Notes: generated by a model not told the origin, from the sequence alone. DNA of 64,000 nucleotides from Salipiger bermudensis HTCC2601 (GCF_000153725.1 NZ_DS022277.1:633415-697414), one strand, 5' to 3'; positions 26,953 through 35,953 are shown, numbered from the stretch's first letter. Program-made: numbers and translations.

Positions 26953-27858
26953 GTGAGCAACGTGAGCAAATATGCCAATCTGCCGGCACCGTCCCCAGAG
27001 GCGGGCCTGAGCCGCTATCTGTCCGAAATCCGGAAGTTCCCGCTTCTGGAGCCCGAAGAAGAGTACATGCTGGCCAAGCGTTGGGTCGAGGATCAGGACG
27101 CCGAGTCGGCGCACCGTCTCGTCACCAGCCACCTGCGCCTCGCTGCCAAGATCGCCATGGGCTACCGTGGTTACGGTCTGCCGCAGGCTGAGGTGATCTC
27201 GGAGGCCAACGTGGGCCTGATGCAGGCGGTCAAGCGCTTCGACCCCGAAAAGGGCTTCCGCCTCGCGACCTACGCCATGTGGTGGATCCGTGCCTCCATT
27301 CAGGAATATATCCTGCGCTCGTGGTCGCTGGTGAAGCTCGGCACGACGAGCGCTCAGAAGAAGCTGTTCTTCAACCTGCGCAAGGCCAAGAGCCGCATCG
27401 GTGCGCTCGAGGACGGTGACCTGCGGCCCGAGCACGTCGAGCGTATCGCCACCGATCTTGGCGTGACGCATGACGAAGTGATCTCGATGAACCGCCGCCT
27501 TTCGGGTGGCGATGCTTCGCTGAACGCCACGGTGGGCAGCGATGACGAGAGTTCGATGCAATGGCAGGACTGGCTCGAGGATGAGAGCGCCGATCAGGCT
27601 GGCGACTACGCCGAGCGCAACGAGCTCGAGGCGCGCCGCGAGCTGCTGACCGAGGCGATGGACGTTCTCAACGAGCGCGAGCGCGACATCCTCACCCAGC
27701 GTCGACTGGCCGAGCAGCCGGTGACACTCGAGGAGTTGTCGGGCGTCTACGATGTCAGCCGCGAGCGCATCCGCCAGATCGAGGTCCGCGCCTTCGAGAA
27801 ACTGCAGAAGCGCATGCGCGATCTCGCGCAGGAGCAGGGCATGCTGAGCAGCGCCTGA
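26953..27858 (+). CDS. rpoH: RNA polymerase sigma factor RpoH (sigma-32)
   Basis: 301 residues from a GTG at 26953, chosen because GGAGGAA (26938-26944) is 8 bases upstream. Region 2 with SEANVGLMQAVKRFDPEKGF and YAMWWIRASIQEYILRSW is typical of RpoH, and region 4 has TLEELSGVYDVSRERIRQIE. It directs polymerase to heat-shock and protein-stress genes. Rhodobacteraceae usually carry two RpoH paralogs; the rluD-like neighbour and the sequence favour the RpoH-I type. A strong terminator follows. Confidence 0.95.
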   Translation: MSNVSKYANLPAPSPEAGLSRYLSEIRKFPLLEPEEEYMLAKRWVEDQDAESAHRLVTSHLRLAAKIAMGYRGYGLPQAEVISEANVGLMQAVKRFDPEKGFRLATYAMWWIRASIQEYILRSWSLVKLGTTSAQKKLFFNLRKAKSRIGALEDGDLRPEHVERIATDLGVTHDEVISMNRRLSGGDASLNATVGSDDESSMQWQDWLEDESADQAGDYAERNELEARRELLTEAMDVLNERERDILTQRRLAEQPVTLEELSGVYDVSRERIRQIEVRAFEKLQKRMRDLAQEQGMLSSA

Positions 27859-27884
27859 GCCCGGACGTTACGGTAGATGGTACG

Positions 27885-27915
27885 CGCCTGCCCCTTCCGG
27901 GGGCGGGCGTTTTTT
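27885..27915 (+). terminator. Rho-independent terminator of rpoH
   Basis: CGCCTGCCCC (27885-27894) pairs fully with GGGGCGGGCG (27900-27909, one G-T pair) across a TTCCG loop, followed by six T. Confidence 0.88.
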
Positions 27916-27994
27916 ATTCGCTGACGCTTGAGGGCCGGGTTGCGCGCCCCGCCCGTGGCGCTACCGTCAGCGGTAACGGAAAAGGAGCATCATC

Positions 27995-28966
27995 ATGGCC
28001 GATCACTTGCGCTGGGGTATTCTGGGCGCCTCGAACTTCGCCCGTCAGCAGATGGCGCCCGCGATCCACGCGGCGCGCGGCGGGGCGCTGTCGGCCATCG
28101 CCACCTCGGCGCCCGAGAAGGCTGCGCCCTTTGCCGAATTCGCGCCCGGACTGCGGGTCTTCGATGATTACGACGCGCTGCTCGCCGATCCCGAGATCGA
28201 CGCGGTCTATATCCCGCTGCCCAATTCGATGCATGTGGCGTGGAGCGAGAAGGCCGCCGAGGCCGGCAAGCACGTGCTGTGCGAAAAGCCCATCGCGATG
28301 GAGGCGTCCGGGATCGACCGGCTGATCGAAACCCGCGACCGCACTGGCAAGCTGATCGCCGAGGCGTGGATGATCGCGCATCACCCCCAGTTCGCCAAGG
28401 CGCGCGAGCTGATCCAGGATGGTGCCTTGGGAAAGATCGTGCGCATCGACTCGACCCACAGCTTTTTCAACGACGATCTCGACAACATCCGCAACCGTCC
28501 CGAGACCGGCGGCGGTGCCCTTGGCGACATTGGCATCTATGCCTTCGGCTCGATCCGGCTGATCACCGGGCAGGAGCCGGAAGAGCTGCTGGCGGTCGAG
28601 ACCGACTGGGTCAATGGCATCGACGCCAGCACCCACATCATGGCCCGCTTTCCGGAGTTTCTCTACACCGGGCGGGTTTCGATGCGCGCGGCGCCGTGGC
28701 AGGAGATCGTGGTGCATGGGGAGCGCGCGGTGCTGCGCCTGCCGGTTCCCTTCAACGTCCAGGTCTTCGGCCAGGCCTCGCTCGAACTGCACCGCCCGGG
28801 CGGGCACGTGGAGAGCTGGCGTTGGCCGGCTGAGAACCACTACGTGCTGCAGGTCGAGGCGTTCAACCGCGCGGTGTCAGAGCAGGCAGACTGGCCGTTG
28901 CCGTTGGAATTCTCGCGCGGGACACAGGCGTGGATCGACTGGATTCTCGCTGCGTCGCGGGGCTGA
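27995..28966 (+). CDS. Gfo/Idh/MocA-family oxidoreductase
   Basis: 323 residues from the ATG at 27995, preceded by AAAGGAG. It has a Rossmann start (WGILGASNFARQQMAP), the family motif CEKPIAMEA around 90-100 and GGGALGDIGIYAFGS in the sheet domain. This resembles the D-xylose/dihydrodiol dehydrogenase branch. It stands alone between rpoH and phaR, so no pathway is suggested. Confidence 0.85.
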   Translation: MADHLRWGILGASNFARQQMAPAIHAARGGALSAIATSAPEKAAPFAEFAPGLRVFDDYDALLADPEIDAVYIPLPNSMHVAWSEKAAEAGKHVLCEKPIAMEASGIDRLIETRDRTGKLIAEAWMIAHHPQFAKARELIQDGALGKIVRIDSTHSFFNDDLDNIRNRPETGGGALGDIGIYAFGSIRLITGQEPEELLAVETDWVNGIDASTHIMARFPEFLYTGRVSMRAAPWQEIVVHGERAVLRLPVPFNVQVFGQASLELHRPGGHVESWRWPAENHYVLQVEAFNRAVSEQADWPLPLEFSRGTQAWIDWILAASRG

Positions 28967-29059
28967 TCGCGGGCTTCATGCTTGCACGCAAAGGCTTTTC
29001 TTTTTTTCTGCGCTCGCATAGGCTTTCGCTGCAATGCTGCATGCCAGGGAGGGCACCAG

Positions 29060-29620
29060 GTGGCCGATACGGAAAAACCGCTGCTGATCAAGCGCTATGC
29101 CAGCCGCCGTCTCTACAACACCGAGACGAGCGACTACGTCACGCTGGAGGACATCGCGGGCTTCATTCGCGATGGGCGCGACGTGCAGATCGTCGATCTG
29201 AAATCCGGTGACGACCTGACCCGGCAATACCTGCTGCAAATCGTGGCCGAGCACGAGAGCCGCGGCGAAAGCGTGCTGCCGATCAATGTGCTCACCGATC
29301 TGGTGCGCAGCTACACCACGCAGGCCACCTCGTCGGTGCCGCAGTTCCTTGCCGCGTCGTTCGAGATGTTTCGCGAAAGTCAGTCGAAATGGGCCGAGAC
29401 CGTCAACGCCAACCCGATGATGCCGAAGATCCCCGGCTTCGAGGCGATGCAGGCCCAGCAGGAGGCCTTTCTCAAGGCGATGACCGGCAACATGGGCAAG
29501 CAGTGGTCCGGCCCCGAGGCCGAAGGCGAGACGCCGGGCAAGGGTGAAGAGGAAGACCTTGACGCCATAAAGAAACAGCTGGCCGAGCTGCAGAGCAAGC
29601 TTTCCAAGATGAACAAGTGA
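29060..29620 (+). CDS. phaR: Polyhydroxyalkanoate synthesis regulator PhaR
   Basis: 186 residues from a GTG at 29060; GGGAGGG (29047-29053) is 6 bases upstream. The N-terminal PHB/PHA accumulation DNA-binding domain starts IKRYASRRLYNTETSDYVTL, and the PHB-binding region follows (GESVLPINVLTDLVRSY). The C-terminal third is a charged coiled segment with KKQLAELQSKLSKM. It represses phasin and PHA genes until polymer granules titrate it. phaC, phaZ and phaP are not adjacent in this window. Confidence 0.93.
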   Translation: MADTEKPLLIKRYASRRLYNTETSDYVTLEDIAGFIRDGRDVQIVDLKSGDDLTRQYLLQIVAEHESRGESVLPINVLTDLVRSYTTQATSSVPQFLAASFEMFRESQSKWAETVNANPMMPKIPGFEAMQAQQEAFLKAMTGNMGKQWSGPEAEGETPGKGEEEDLDAIKKQLAELQSKLSKMNK

Positions 29621-29664
29621 CCCGCGCGGCCCTCACGGGCCGCCGCGTGTGCGCAAAGACGCAG

Positions 29665-29692
29665 AACGGGCGGGGAGATCCCCGCCCGTTTT
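29665..29692 (+). terminator. Terminator after phaR
   Basis: AACGGGCGGGG (29665-29675) and CCCCGCCCGTT (29680-29690) make a perfect 11-bp stem with an AGAT loop, ending in TTTT. Confidence 0.85.
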
Positions 29693-29727
29693 CCGTTCGT
29701 CGTGAGTGGTCTTGGTCTTGATGGGTC

Positions 29728-30939
29728 TCAGGTGCCGTAGGCGCGGGTCTCGCCCATCACCGCCTCGGCGGCGTTGATCAGGATATCGGCCACGCCGGCA
29801 CAATCCTCGAGCGTCAGACGCGCCGGCAGGCGGGTGTCGCAGGCGCGCTCGAGCATGGCGCGGGTCTGCGGCAGCTCGGGGATCTCGCGCAGGAACTGCC
29901 AATTCCAGAAGGCGCGGGCGTTGTCCGAGGACAGGCCGAAAACCTGCACCTTCACGCCCATCGCGGCGGCGGTTTCGGCAAAGGCGCGCATCTCCTCGCG
30001 ATCCATGCCGACAAGGTTGAACTGCAGCGAATCCGGTGCGCGCTCCTCGCGCTCGAGCTTGGCCGGGACCTCGATCCACGGGCTCATCTCGATGCGTTCG
30101 GCGACGAAGTCGTGGTTGCGGCGGCCGTCTTCGACGCGGCGCGCCACATGCGGCAGCTGCGGCCGGATCACCGCCGCCGAGAGGTTCGACATACGCAGAT
30201 TGTAGAGCGGCAGCTTGTTCTGCCAGCGCGCAAAGGCCTCTTCGAGGTCGGCCCGGTTGTCACCGCGCGCCATGTGCTTTTGCCAGTTGTGCTCGTAGGC
30301 ACCCGACAGGATCACCGCCTGCGCCACCACATCGGCATCGTCGGTGATCAGGATGCCGCCCTCGCCGGCATTGACCAGCTTGTAGCTCTGGAACGAGAAG
30401 CAGCCGATCTTGCCGATGGTGCCGATGTTGCGCCCGCCCCAGATCGTGCCGAGGCTGTGCGCCGCGTCTTCCACCACCGGAATGCCGCGGGCGTCGCAGA
30501 GCGCCATGATCGCGTCCATGTCCGAGGTGTGGCCACGCATGTGGCTGATGATGACCGCCTGAACACCGCTGAGCTTGGCTTCGAAATCCGCCATGTCGAT
30601 GCGGTAGTTGTCGCCGACCTCGCAGAGCACCGGCACGCAATCGGCATGGACGATGGCCGAGGGCACGGCGGCGAAGGTGAAGCCCGGGATCATCACGCGC
30701 GCGTCGCGCGGCAGGCCGAGCGCCTTCAGTGACAGGAACAGCGCCGCCGAGCAGCTCGACACCGCCAGCGCGTATTTGCTGCCCAGCATCGCGGCGAACT
30801 CGCGCTCGAGCAGCGCCACCGGCGCATCCTCGGGGGCGGTGTAGCGGAACAGGTCTCCGGATTGCAGAAGCCGGTCGATCTCGGCGCGCGCTTCCGCGGG
30901 GATCGGCTCTGCGTCGTGCATGTTGGGCAGGCTGCTCAT
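29728..30939 (-). CDS. DegT/DnrJ/EryC1-family PLP aminotransferase
   Basis: 403 residues. The PLP lysine is Lys187 in FSFQSYKLVNAGEGG, and the acidic PLP-ring contact lies in VVEDAAHSLG. Relatives aminate keto-sugars for polysaccharides or antibiotics, but no sugar-nucleotide genes are nearby. It is the last of the minus-strand run containing the amine-breakdown genes, though a 120-bp gap with its own dyad separates it. It may act on an amine or keto acid of that pathway, or be independent. Confidence 0.87.
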   Translation of the reverse strand: MSSLPNMHDAEPIPAEARAEIDRLLQSGDLFRYTAPEDAPVALLEREFAAMLGSKYALAVSSCSAALFLSLKALGLPRDARVMIPGFTFAAVPSAIVHADCVPVLCEVGDNYRIDMADFEAKLSGVQAVIISHMRGHTSDMDAIMALCDARGIPVVEDAAHSLGTIWGGRNIGTIGKIGCFSFQSYKLVNAGEGGILITDDADVVAQAVILSGAYEHNWQKHMARGDNRADLEEAFARWQNKLPLYNLRMSNLSAAVIRPQLPHVARRVEDGRRNHDFVAERIEMSPWIEVPAKLEREERAPDSLQFNLVGMDREEMRAFAETAAAMGVKVQVFGLSSDNARAFWNWQFLREIPELPQTRAMLERACDTRLPARLTLEDCAGVADILINAAEAVMGETRAYGT

Positions 30940-30948
30940 ATTTCAAAA

Positions 30949-30969
30949 TCCTGAATGTCGTATTCTGGA
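30949..30969. promoter_or_regulatory. Inverted repeat upstream of the DegT aminotransferase
   Basis: TCCTGAAT (30949-30956) and ATTCTGGA (30962-30969) are inverted copies with one internal mismatch around GTCGT. The dyad sits 10 bases before the start codon of the minus-strand gene, in an AT-rich segment likely to contain the promoter. Confidence 0.4.
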
Positions 30970-31059
30970 AATCTTAAACATCAGTTCTGTGACAGCCAAG
31001 TGAAAACCGCCTCCGGAGGGAGCCGGTGCGGGGCAGAGCCGTTGCGAAAAGGTCGCGGT

Positions 31060-32361
31060 TCAGAGCCCGATGCGGTCGCGCAGCGCGAACCAGGTCATCG
31101 CGAGCGTGAGCAGCGGCGTGCGGAAGGCGGGCCCGCCGGGGAAGGGCGGGACGGGCAGGGCGGCCATGGCGTCGAAGCCCTGCGACTGGCCGCGCACCGC
31201 CTCGGCCAGCAGCCGCCCGGCATGGACGGCGGTGCCGACCCCGTGGCCGGAATAGCCCGAGGCGCTGAGCACGTTGGGCGCGAGCCGCGCGAGGAACGGC
31301 AGGCGCTTCATGGTGATCCCCAGCGTGCCGCCCCAGGCGTAATCGAGCCGTACGCCGGCGAGCTGCGGGAAGATCTCCAGCATCGGCTTGCGCACCTTGG
31401 CCTTGATGTCGGCGGGGAACTTGTAACCATAGCTCTCGCCGCCGCCGAACAGCAGGCGGCCGTCATGGCTGAGCCGGAAGTAGTTCACCACGTGGCGCGA
31501 GTCGGCCACCGCGATGTCGCGGGTCAGCACCTCGGCGGTGCGCGCCCCCAGCGGCTCGGTGGCGGCGATGAAATTGTTGATCGGCATCACCCGCCGCGCC
31601 ACCCGGGGCTGAAGCTTGCCGAGATAGCCGTTGCCGGCATAGATCACGTGATCGGCGCGCACCGATCCGCGCTCGCAGGTCACGACGCAGTCGGCACCTT
31701 CCTGCACCTCCGTCACGAAGCTCTGCTCGAAGATCCGCGCCCCGGCGCCCACCGCCGCCTTGGCCAGCCCCTGCGAGAAGCGGAGCGGATGTAGATGCGC
31801 CGCCCCCATGTCGACCACGCCGCCGCAATAATCCGGCGAGGGGCAGATGGCGCGGAAGCTCTCGGCATCGTGGCGCTCGATCTCGTAGCCATATTGCGCG
31901 CCCATGTGCTCGGCGTACTCGTGCAGATGCTGCACCTCGCCGGGGCGCGAGCCGCACCAGGCGACGCCGTCGCGCAGGTGGCAGTCGATGTCGTGCTTCG
32001 CGATCAGGTCGCGCACGAGATCCTTGGCCTCCTCGCCCAGATCCCAGTACTTGCGCGCGTCCTCGCGCCCGAGCATCTCCTCGAGCGTCAACTGGTCCTG
32101 CCGCTGGCCCGAGCCCAGCTGGCCGCCATTGCGCCCCGAGGCGCCGAACCCCACCCGATGCGCCTCGAGCAGCACCACGTCGAGCCCGGCCTCGGCCATG
32201 TGCAGCGCCGCCGAGAGCCCGGTGAATCCCGCCCCGATGATGCAGACATCGGCCCGCGCCTCGCCCTCGAGAACCGGGAAGGCCCCGAGATCGGTCGCGG
32301 TGGCCGCATACCAGCTCTCCGGGTAGTGCCCGCGTCGGTCATTGGAAAACAGCAGGTCCAC
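31060..32361 (-). CDS. FAD-dependent oxidoreductase (DAO family, gamma-glutamylputrescine oxidase-like)
   Basis: 433 residues from a GTG at 32361. The Rossmann motif DVCIIGAGFTGLSAALHMAEAG is near residue 38-59, and GFGASGRNGGQLGSG follows, typical of the PuuB/GbuB branch. The C-terminal FAD contact is SGYSGHGVGTAVHAG. It should oxidise a gamma-glutamylated amine to an aldehyde with release of ammonia and peroxide. Neighbouring ligase and amidotransferase genes support this; the actual amine is unproven. Confidence 0.85.
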   Translation of the reverse strand: MDLLFSNDRRGHYPESWYAATATDLGAFPVLEGEARADVCIIGAGFTGLSAALHMAEAGLDVVLLEAHRVGFGASGRNGGQLGSGQRQDQLTLEEMLGREDARKYWDLGEEAKDLVRDLIAKHDIDCHLRDGVAWCGSRPGEVQHLHEYAEHMGAQYGYEIERHDAESFRAICPSPDYCGGVVDMGAAHLHPLRFSQGLAKAAVGAGARIFEQSFVTEVQEGADCVVTCERGSVRADHVIYAGNGYLGKLQPRVARRVMPINNFIAATEPLGARTAEVLTRDIAVADSRHVVNYFRLSHDGRLLFGGGESYGYKFPADIKAKVRKPMLEIFPQLAGVRLDYAWGGTLGITMKRLPFLARLAPNVLSASGYSGHGVGTAVHAGRLLAEAVRGQSQGFDAMAALPVPPFPGGPAFRTPLLTLAMTWFALRDRIGL

Positions 32362-32370
32362 AACCCAGCC

Positions 32371-32450
32371 CTTCTCTTCGTCAAAAATACTCCGGGGTGA
32401 ATTGGCCGAAGGCCAAGAGGGGCAGCGCCCCTTCCGCCCCCGGCAGAGCG
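32371..32450. repeat. REP-like intergenic element, copy 1
   Basis: On the plus strand it reads CTTCT...CAAAAATACTCCGGGG, then a central hairpin TTGGCC-GAA-GGCCAA, then GGGGCAGCGCCCC (32419-32431) and GGCAGAGCGCT. The same end motifs recur at 37368-37440 with a different central hairpin. It lies between the oxidase and ligase genes. Confidence 0.6.
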
Positions 32451-32451
32451 C

Positions 32452-33813
32452 TCACACGTTGAGCAGCAGGTGCTCGCGCTCCCACGGGCTGATCACCGAC
32501 AGGAATTCCTCGTATTCCGCCCGCTTCACGATCGAGTAGACCCGCGCGAAATCCTTGCCCATCACCTCGTGCAGCGCCTCGGCCTCGTCCCAGAGCTCCA
32601 GCGCCGAGCCCAGAACGCGCGGGATGTCTCCCTCGCCCTCGTAGGCGTCACCGCGGAACTGCTTCGACGGGCGGCGTTCTTCCATCAGCCCGAGATAGCC
32701 GCAGGCCAGCGAGGCCGCGATGCCGAGATAGGGGTTGCAATCCATCCCCGCGAGCCGGTTCTCGACCCGTCGGCTCTCAGATCCCGAGAGCGGGATGCGG
32801 ATGCCGGTGGTGCGGTTGTCGCGGCCCCATTCGAGGTTGATCGGCGCGGCGTGGTCGCGCACGTATCGGCGATACGAATTGACATAGGGCGCCATCACCG
32901 CCACCGCCGCCGGGAGGTAGGTCTGCAGCCCGCCGATGAAGTGGTAGAACGCGTCGGTCTCGCCGCCCTGAGGTCCGGAGAAGATGTTGCGCCCGGTCTC
33001 GCGATCCATCACCGAGTGGTGGATATGCATCGCCGAGCCCGGCTCGTTGGCGATCGGCTTGGCCATGAAGGTGGCGAAGCAGTCATGCCGCAGCGCCGCC
33101 TCGCGGATCAGCCGCTTGAAGTAGAACACTTCGTCGGCCAGCTTCACCGGATCGCCGTGCAGCAGGTTGATCTCGAGCTGGCCGGCGCCGCCTTCCTGGG
33201 TGATGCCGTCGATCTCGAAGCCCTGCGCCTCGGCGAAATCGTAGATGTCGTCGATCACCGGGCCGAACTCGTCCACCGCGGTCATCGAATAGGCCTGACG
33301 CGCCGCCGCGGGGCGGCCCGAGCGGCCCATCATCGGTTCGATATCCTTGGCCGGGTCGAGGTTGCGGGCGACGATGAAGAACTCCATCTCCGGCGCCACG
33401 ATCGGCTCCCAGCCCTGATCTTCGTAGAGCTTGACCACGCGCTTGAGCACGTTGCGCGGCGCGTATTCGATCGGATCGCCGTGCCGGTCGAAGGCGTCAT
33501 GGATCACCTGCAGCGTCCAGTCCCCGGTCCAGGGCGCGGCGCTGGCGGTGGTCATGTCAGGCTTGAGGATCATGTCGCGCTCGATGAATCCCTCTTCGCC
33601 GGCGGCCTCGCCCCATTCGCCGGTGATGGTCTGGAAGAAGATCGAGTCGGGCAGGTGGAAATACGCCTGCCGGGCGAATTTCGATGCCGGCACGGCCTTG
33701 CCGCGGGCGATGCCCGGCAGATCGGAGATGATGCACTCGACTTCGTCGAGCCTGCGGCCCTCGAGATAGGCGGCGGCGGATTCCGGCAGGCTGGCGGTCC
33801 ATTCGGTGCTCAT
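32452..33813 (-). CDS. Glutamine synthetase-family ligase (gamma-glutamylamine synthetase-like)
   Basis: 453 residues. The GS catalytic pattern is visible: the ATP/ammonia region EPGSAMHIHHSVMDRETGRN, the FMAKPIA segment and the C-terminal NPYLGIAASLACGYLG. It lacks the adenylylation loop of housekeeping GlnA, as expected for PuuA-type enzymes. It overlaps the amidotransferase start by 4 bases. The likely reaction is ATP-dependent linking of glutamate to putrescine or a similar amine. Confidence 0.87.
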   Translation of the reverse strand: MSTEWTASLPESAAAYLEGRRLDEVECIISDLPGIARGKAVPASKFARQAYFHLPDSIFFQTITGEWGEAAGEEGFIERDMILKPDMTTASAAPWTGDWTLQVIHDAFDRHGDPIEYAPRNVLKRVVKLYEDQGWEPIVAPEMEFFIVARNLDPAKDIEPMMGRSGRPAAARQAYSMTAVDEFGPVIDDIYDFAEAQGFEIDGITQEGGAGQLEINLLHGDPVKLADEVFYFKRLIREAALRHDCFATFMAKPIANEPGSAMHIHHSVMDRETGRNIFSGPQGGETDAFYHFIGGLQTYLPAAVAVMAPYVNSYRRYVRDHAAPINLEWGRDNRTTGIRIPLSGSESRRVENRLAGMDCNPYLGIAASLACGYLGLMEERRPSKQFRGDAYEGEGDIPRVLGSALELWDEAEALHEVMGKDFARVYSIVKRAEYEEFLSVISPWEREHLLLNV

Positions 33814-34490
33814 AGCCGCTTCTCCTTGAAGAACCGCGCGAATTGGGCGCCCACGTCGCCGCTGTCGAGCGGCATCTCGAGCTTGGTCTTGGCGTCTTCG
33901 ATGAGCTCGGCCGGCACCACGCCCGGGGCGCGGTGCTCGATGAGGCTGTCGACATAGTTGCGGCGGAATTCAGGGTGCGGCTGCACCGTGTAGGCGTGGC
34001 CGGGATAGAGGATCGCGGCGTTGCGGCACTTTTCCGACGAGGCCACCACCTCGGCCCCGGGCGGCAGCTCGGTGACCTGATCCTGGTGCCAAGCGTTCAC
34101 CAGCCGGGTGCTGTCGGGATACTTGTAGAGCGTGGGTCCGATGACCCAGCCCTTGTCGGATTTCTCGACCTTGCCGCCAAGCGCCTGCGCGATGACCTGA
34201 TGGCCGAAGCAGACCCCGATCAGCGGCTTGCCGGCGGCGTGGATCGCGCGGATCAGCTCTTCGAGCGGTGCCATCCACGGGTGATCCTCGTAGGCGCCGT
34301 GGCGCGAGCCGGTGATCAGCCAGCCATCGGCAGCGTCAGGCCCGTCGGGGAAGTCGCCGTTGACCACTTTCCAGGTCTCGAACTCGAAGCCATGCCCGTC
34401 GAGCAGGGCGTGGAATTGCGTGTCGTAATCCCCGACCTCTTCGAGGATCACGTCCGGGACGAGCCCGGGTTGCAGAATGCCGATTTTCAT
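33810..34490 (-). CDS. Class I glutamine amidotransferase-like protein
   Basis: 226 residues from the ATG at 34490; the frame is open further upstream but without a supported start. The triad is complete: Cys94 in GVCFGHQVIAQALGG, His172 and Glu174 in VQPHPEF. With no synthetase domain it is likely a free gamma-glutamyl hydrolase. Placed between two ligases, it may release glutamate from the oxidised gamma-glutamyl intermediate as PuuD does, though its sequence is closer to the GMP-synthase-type class than to PuuD itself. Confidence 0.85.
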   Translation of the reverse strand: MKIGILQPGLVPDVILEEVGDYDTQFHALLDGHGFEFETWKVVNGDFPDGPDAADGWLITGSRHGAYEDHPWMAPLEELIRAIHAAGKPLIGVCFGHQVIAQALGGKVEKSDKGWVIGPTLYKYPDSTRLVNAWHQDQVTELPPGAEVVASSEKCRNAAILYPGHAYTVQPHPEFRRNYVDSLIEHRAPGVVPAELIEDAKTKLEMPLDSGDVGAQFARFFKEKRL

Positions 34491-34526
34491 GAAGCACCGA
34501 TATCGTTGATGGCCGGAGGGTAGTCC

Positions 34527-34544
34527 TGCCGCCCTTGGGCGGCA
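34527..34544 (-). promoter_or_regulatory. GC hairpin between ligase and amidotransferase genes
   Basis: TGCCGCCC (34527-34534) and GGGCGGCA (34537-34544) form a perfect 8-bp stem. No T run follows on the minus strand, so it may moderate rather than stop readthrough. Confidence 0.45.
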
Positions 34545-34552
34545 AGAGGGCC

Positions 34553-35896
34553 TCAGACGGTGTCGAGATAGATTTCCACCTGCTCCTGGGGCGAGAGCTC
34601 GGACATGAAATGCAGCTCCTGCCGCTTGGTCAGCAGCAGGTTGCGGATCAGCCCCTCGGGCAGGATGCGCGGCATCACCTCGCTGGCCTCGAACGCGTCC
34701 ATGGCCTTTTCCCAGCTGCCCGGGATCAGCGGCAGGTCCTGCGCATAGGCGTTGCCGGTGATCGGTGCCGGCGGCTCGGTGCCGTCCTCGATGCCGTTCA
34801 GCGCTGCGCCCAGCAGGGTGGCCAGCAGCAGGTAGGGGTTCACGTCGCCGCCCGCCACGCGGTGCTCGATGCGGCGGCCCTTGGGGCTGCCGCCGGGGAT
34901 GCGGATGGCCGAGGTGCGGTTCTCGTAGGCCCACGAGATGCCGCAGGGCGCGTGGTTCTCGGGCACCAGCCGGTCGTAGCTGTTGCCGTGCGGGGCGAAG
35001 ATCAGCGTGCTGTCATGCATCGCATCCATCAGCCCGCCCACCGCATGGCGCATCTTGTCGGTGCCCTTGGGGCCGCCATCGTCGAAGATGTTGTTGCCGT
35101 CCTCGTCGAGCACCGAGAAATGCACGTGCATGCCGGAGCCCGGGTAATCCTCGTAGGGCTTCGCCATGAACGAGGCGGCAAAGCCGTGGCGCCGGGCGAG
35201 CCCGCGCACCAGCATCTTGAAGAACCACGCATCGTCGGCGGCGCGCAGCGCGTCGGGTTGGTGCATGAGGTTGAGCTCGAACTGCCCGAGCCCGGCCTCC
35301 GAGATCGCCGTGTCGGCGGGGATGTCCATGTCCTCGCAGGCGTCGTAGAGATCGGTGAAGAAGATGTCGAAGGCGTCGAGCGCCCGGATCGACATCACCT
35401 CCGCCGCCTTGCGGCGTTTCTGCGAGCGCGGTGACAGCGGCACCTGAAGCGACTTGCCGCTGTCGTCGATGAGGAAGAACTCGAGCTCGATCGCCACCAC
35501 CGGCGTGAGGCCGAGCTTGCGGTAGCGCTTGAGCACCGCCGAGAGCGCGTGGCGCGGGTCGCCGTCGAAGGGCCGGCCGTCCTCGCGATACATCCAGATC
35601 GGCAAGAGCGCGGTGGGCGCCTCGAGCCACGGCATCGGCACAAAGCCGCGCTCGGTCGGATAGAGCACGCCGTCGCGGTCGCCGGTCTCGAAGACGAGGG
35701 GGCTTTCGTCGATATCCTCGCCCCAGATGTCGAGATTGAGCACCGAGAGCGGGAAGCGGGTGCCGTCCTCGACCACCTTGTCGGCGAAGCGCGCGGGCAC
35801 ACGCTTGCCGCGTGGTTGTCCGTTGAGGTCGCTTGCAGCCACACGGATGGTGCGGACCTGCGGGTTCTTGCGCAGCCAGCTTTTGGGGTCGTTCAT
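34553..35896 (-). CDS. Second glutamine synthetase-family ligase
   Basis: 447 residues from the ATG at 35896. It contains the same GS landmarks (FMAKPYEDYPGSGMHVHFS, ENHAPCGISWAYENRTSAIR, GGDVNPYLLLATLLGAAL). It shares the PuuA-like size and no adenylylation site. Two ligase paralogs in one operon suggest two amine substrates or an intermediate needing a second glutamylation. It is first after a predicted promoter with an 18-bp palindrome. Confidence 0.87.
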   Translation of the reverse strand: MNDPKSWLRKNPQVRTIRVAASDLNGQPRGKRVPARFADKVVEDGTRFPLSVLNLDIWGEDIDESPLVFETGDRDGVLYPTERGFVPMPWLEAPTALLPIWMYREDGRPFDGDPRHALSAVLKRYRKLGLTPVVAIELEFFLIDDSGKSLQVPLSPRSQKRRKAAEVMSIRALDAFDIFFTDLYDACEDMDIPADTAISEAGLGQFELNLMHQPDALRAADDAWFFKMLVRGLARRHGFAASFMAKPYEDYPGSGMHVHFSVLDEDGNNIFDDGGPKGTDKMRHAVGGLMDAMHDSTLIFAPHGNSYDRLVPENHAPCGISWAYENRTSAIRIPGGSPKGRRIEHRVAGGDVNPYLLLATLLGAALNGIEDGTEPPAPITGNAYAQDLPLIPGSWEKAMDAFEASEVMPRILPEGLIRNLLLTKRQELHFMSELSPQEQVEIYLDTV

Positions 35897-35906
35897 GGGT
35901 CACCGT

Positions 35907-35924
35907 AGAATTTGATCAAATTCT
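35907..35924. promoter_or_regulatory. Perfect 18-bp palindrome, operator of the amine operon
   Basis: AGAATTTGATCAAATTCT is a complete 18-bp palindrome. It starts 10 bases before the ligase ATG and abuts the predicted -10 box, so a bound repressor would block transcription start. The regulator gene is not in this window. Confidence 0.7.
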
Positions 35925-35953
35925 GGATAACGTGCCGCGCGGGGGGCTGGCAA
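35925..35953 (-). promoter_or_regulatory. Predicted sigma-70-type promoter of the amine operon
   Basis: Read on the minus strand: TTGCCA (35953-35948), 17 bases, then TTATCC (35930-35925). Transcription would start within the adjoining palindrome, giving a leader of only about 20-28 bases and a weak GGTGA binding site. Confidence 0.5.

Noticed and set aside
29031-29042. CTGCAATGCTGC as a PhaR autoregulatory site
   Set aside because: Known PhaR sites in this group are inverted CTGC...GCAG; here the copies are direct, so the match is poor.
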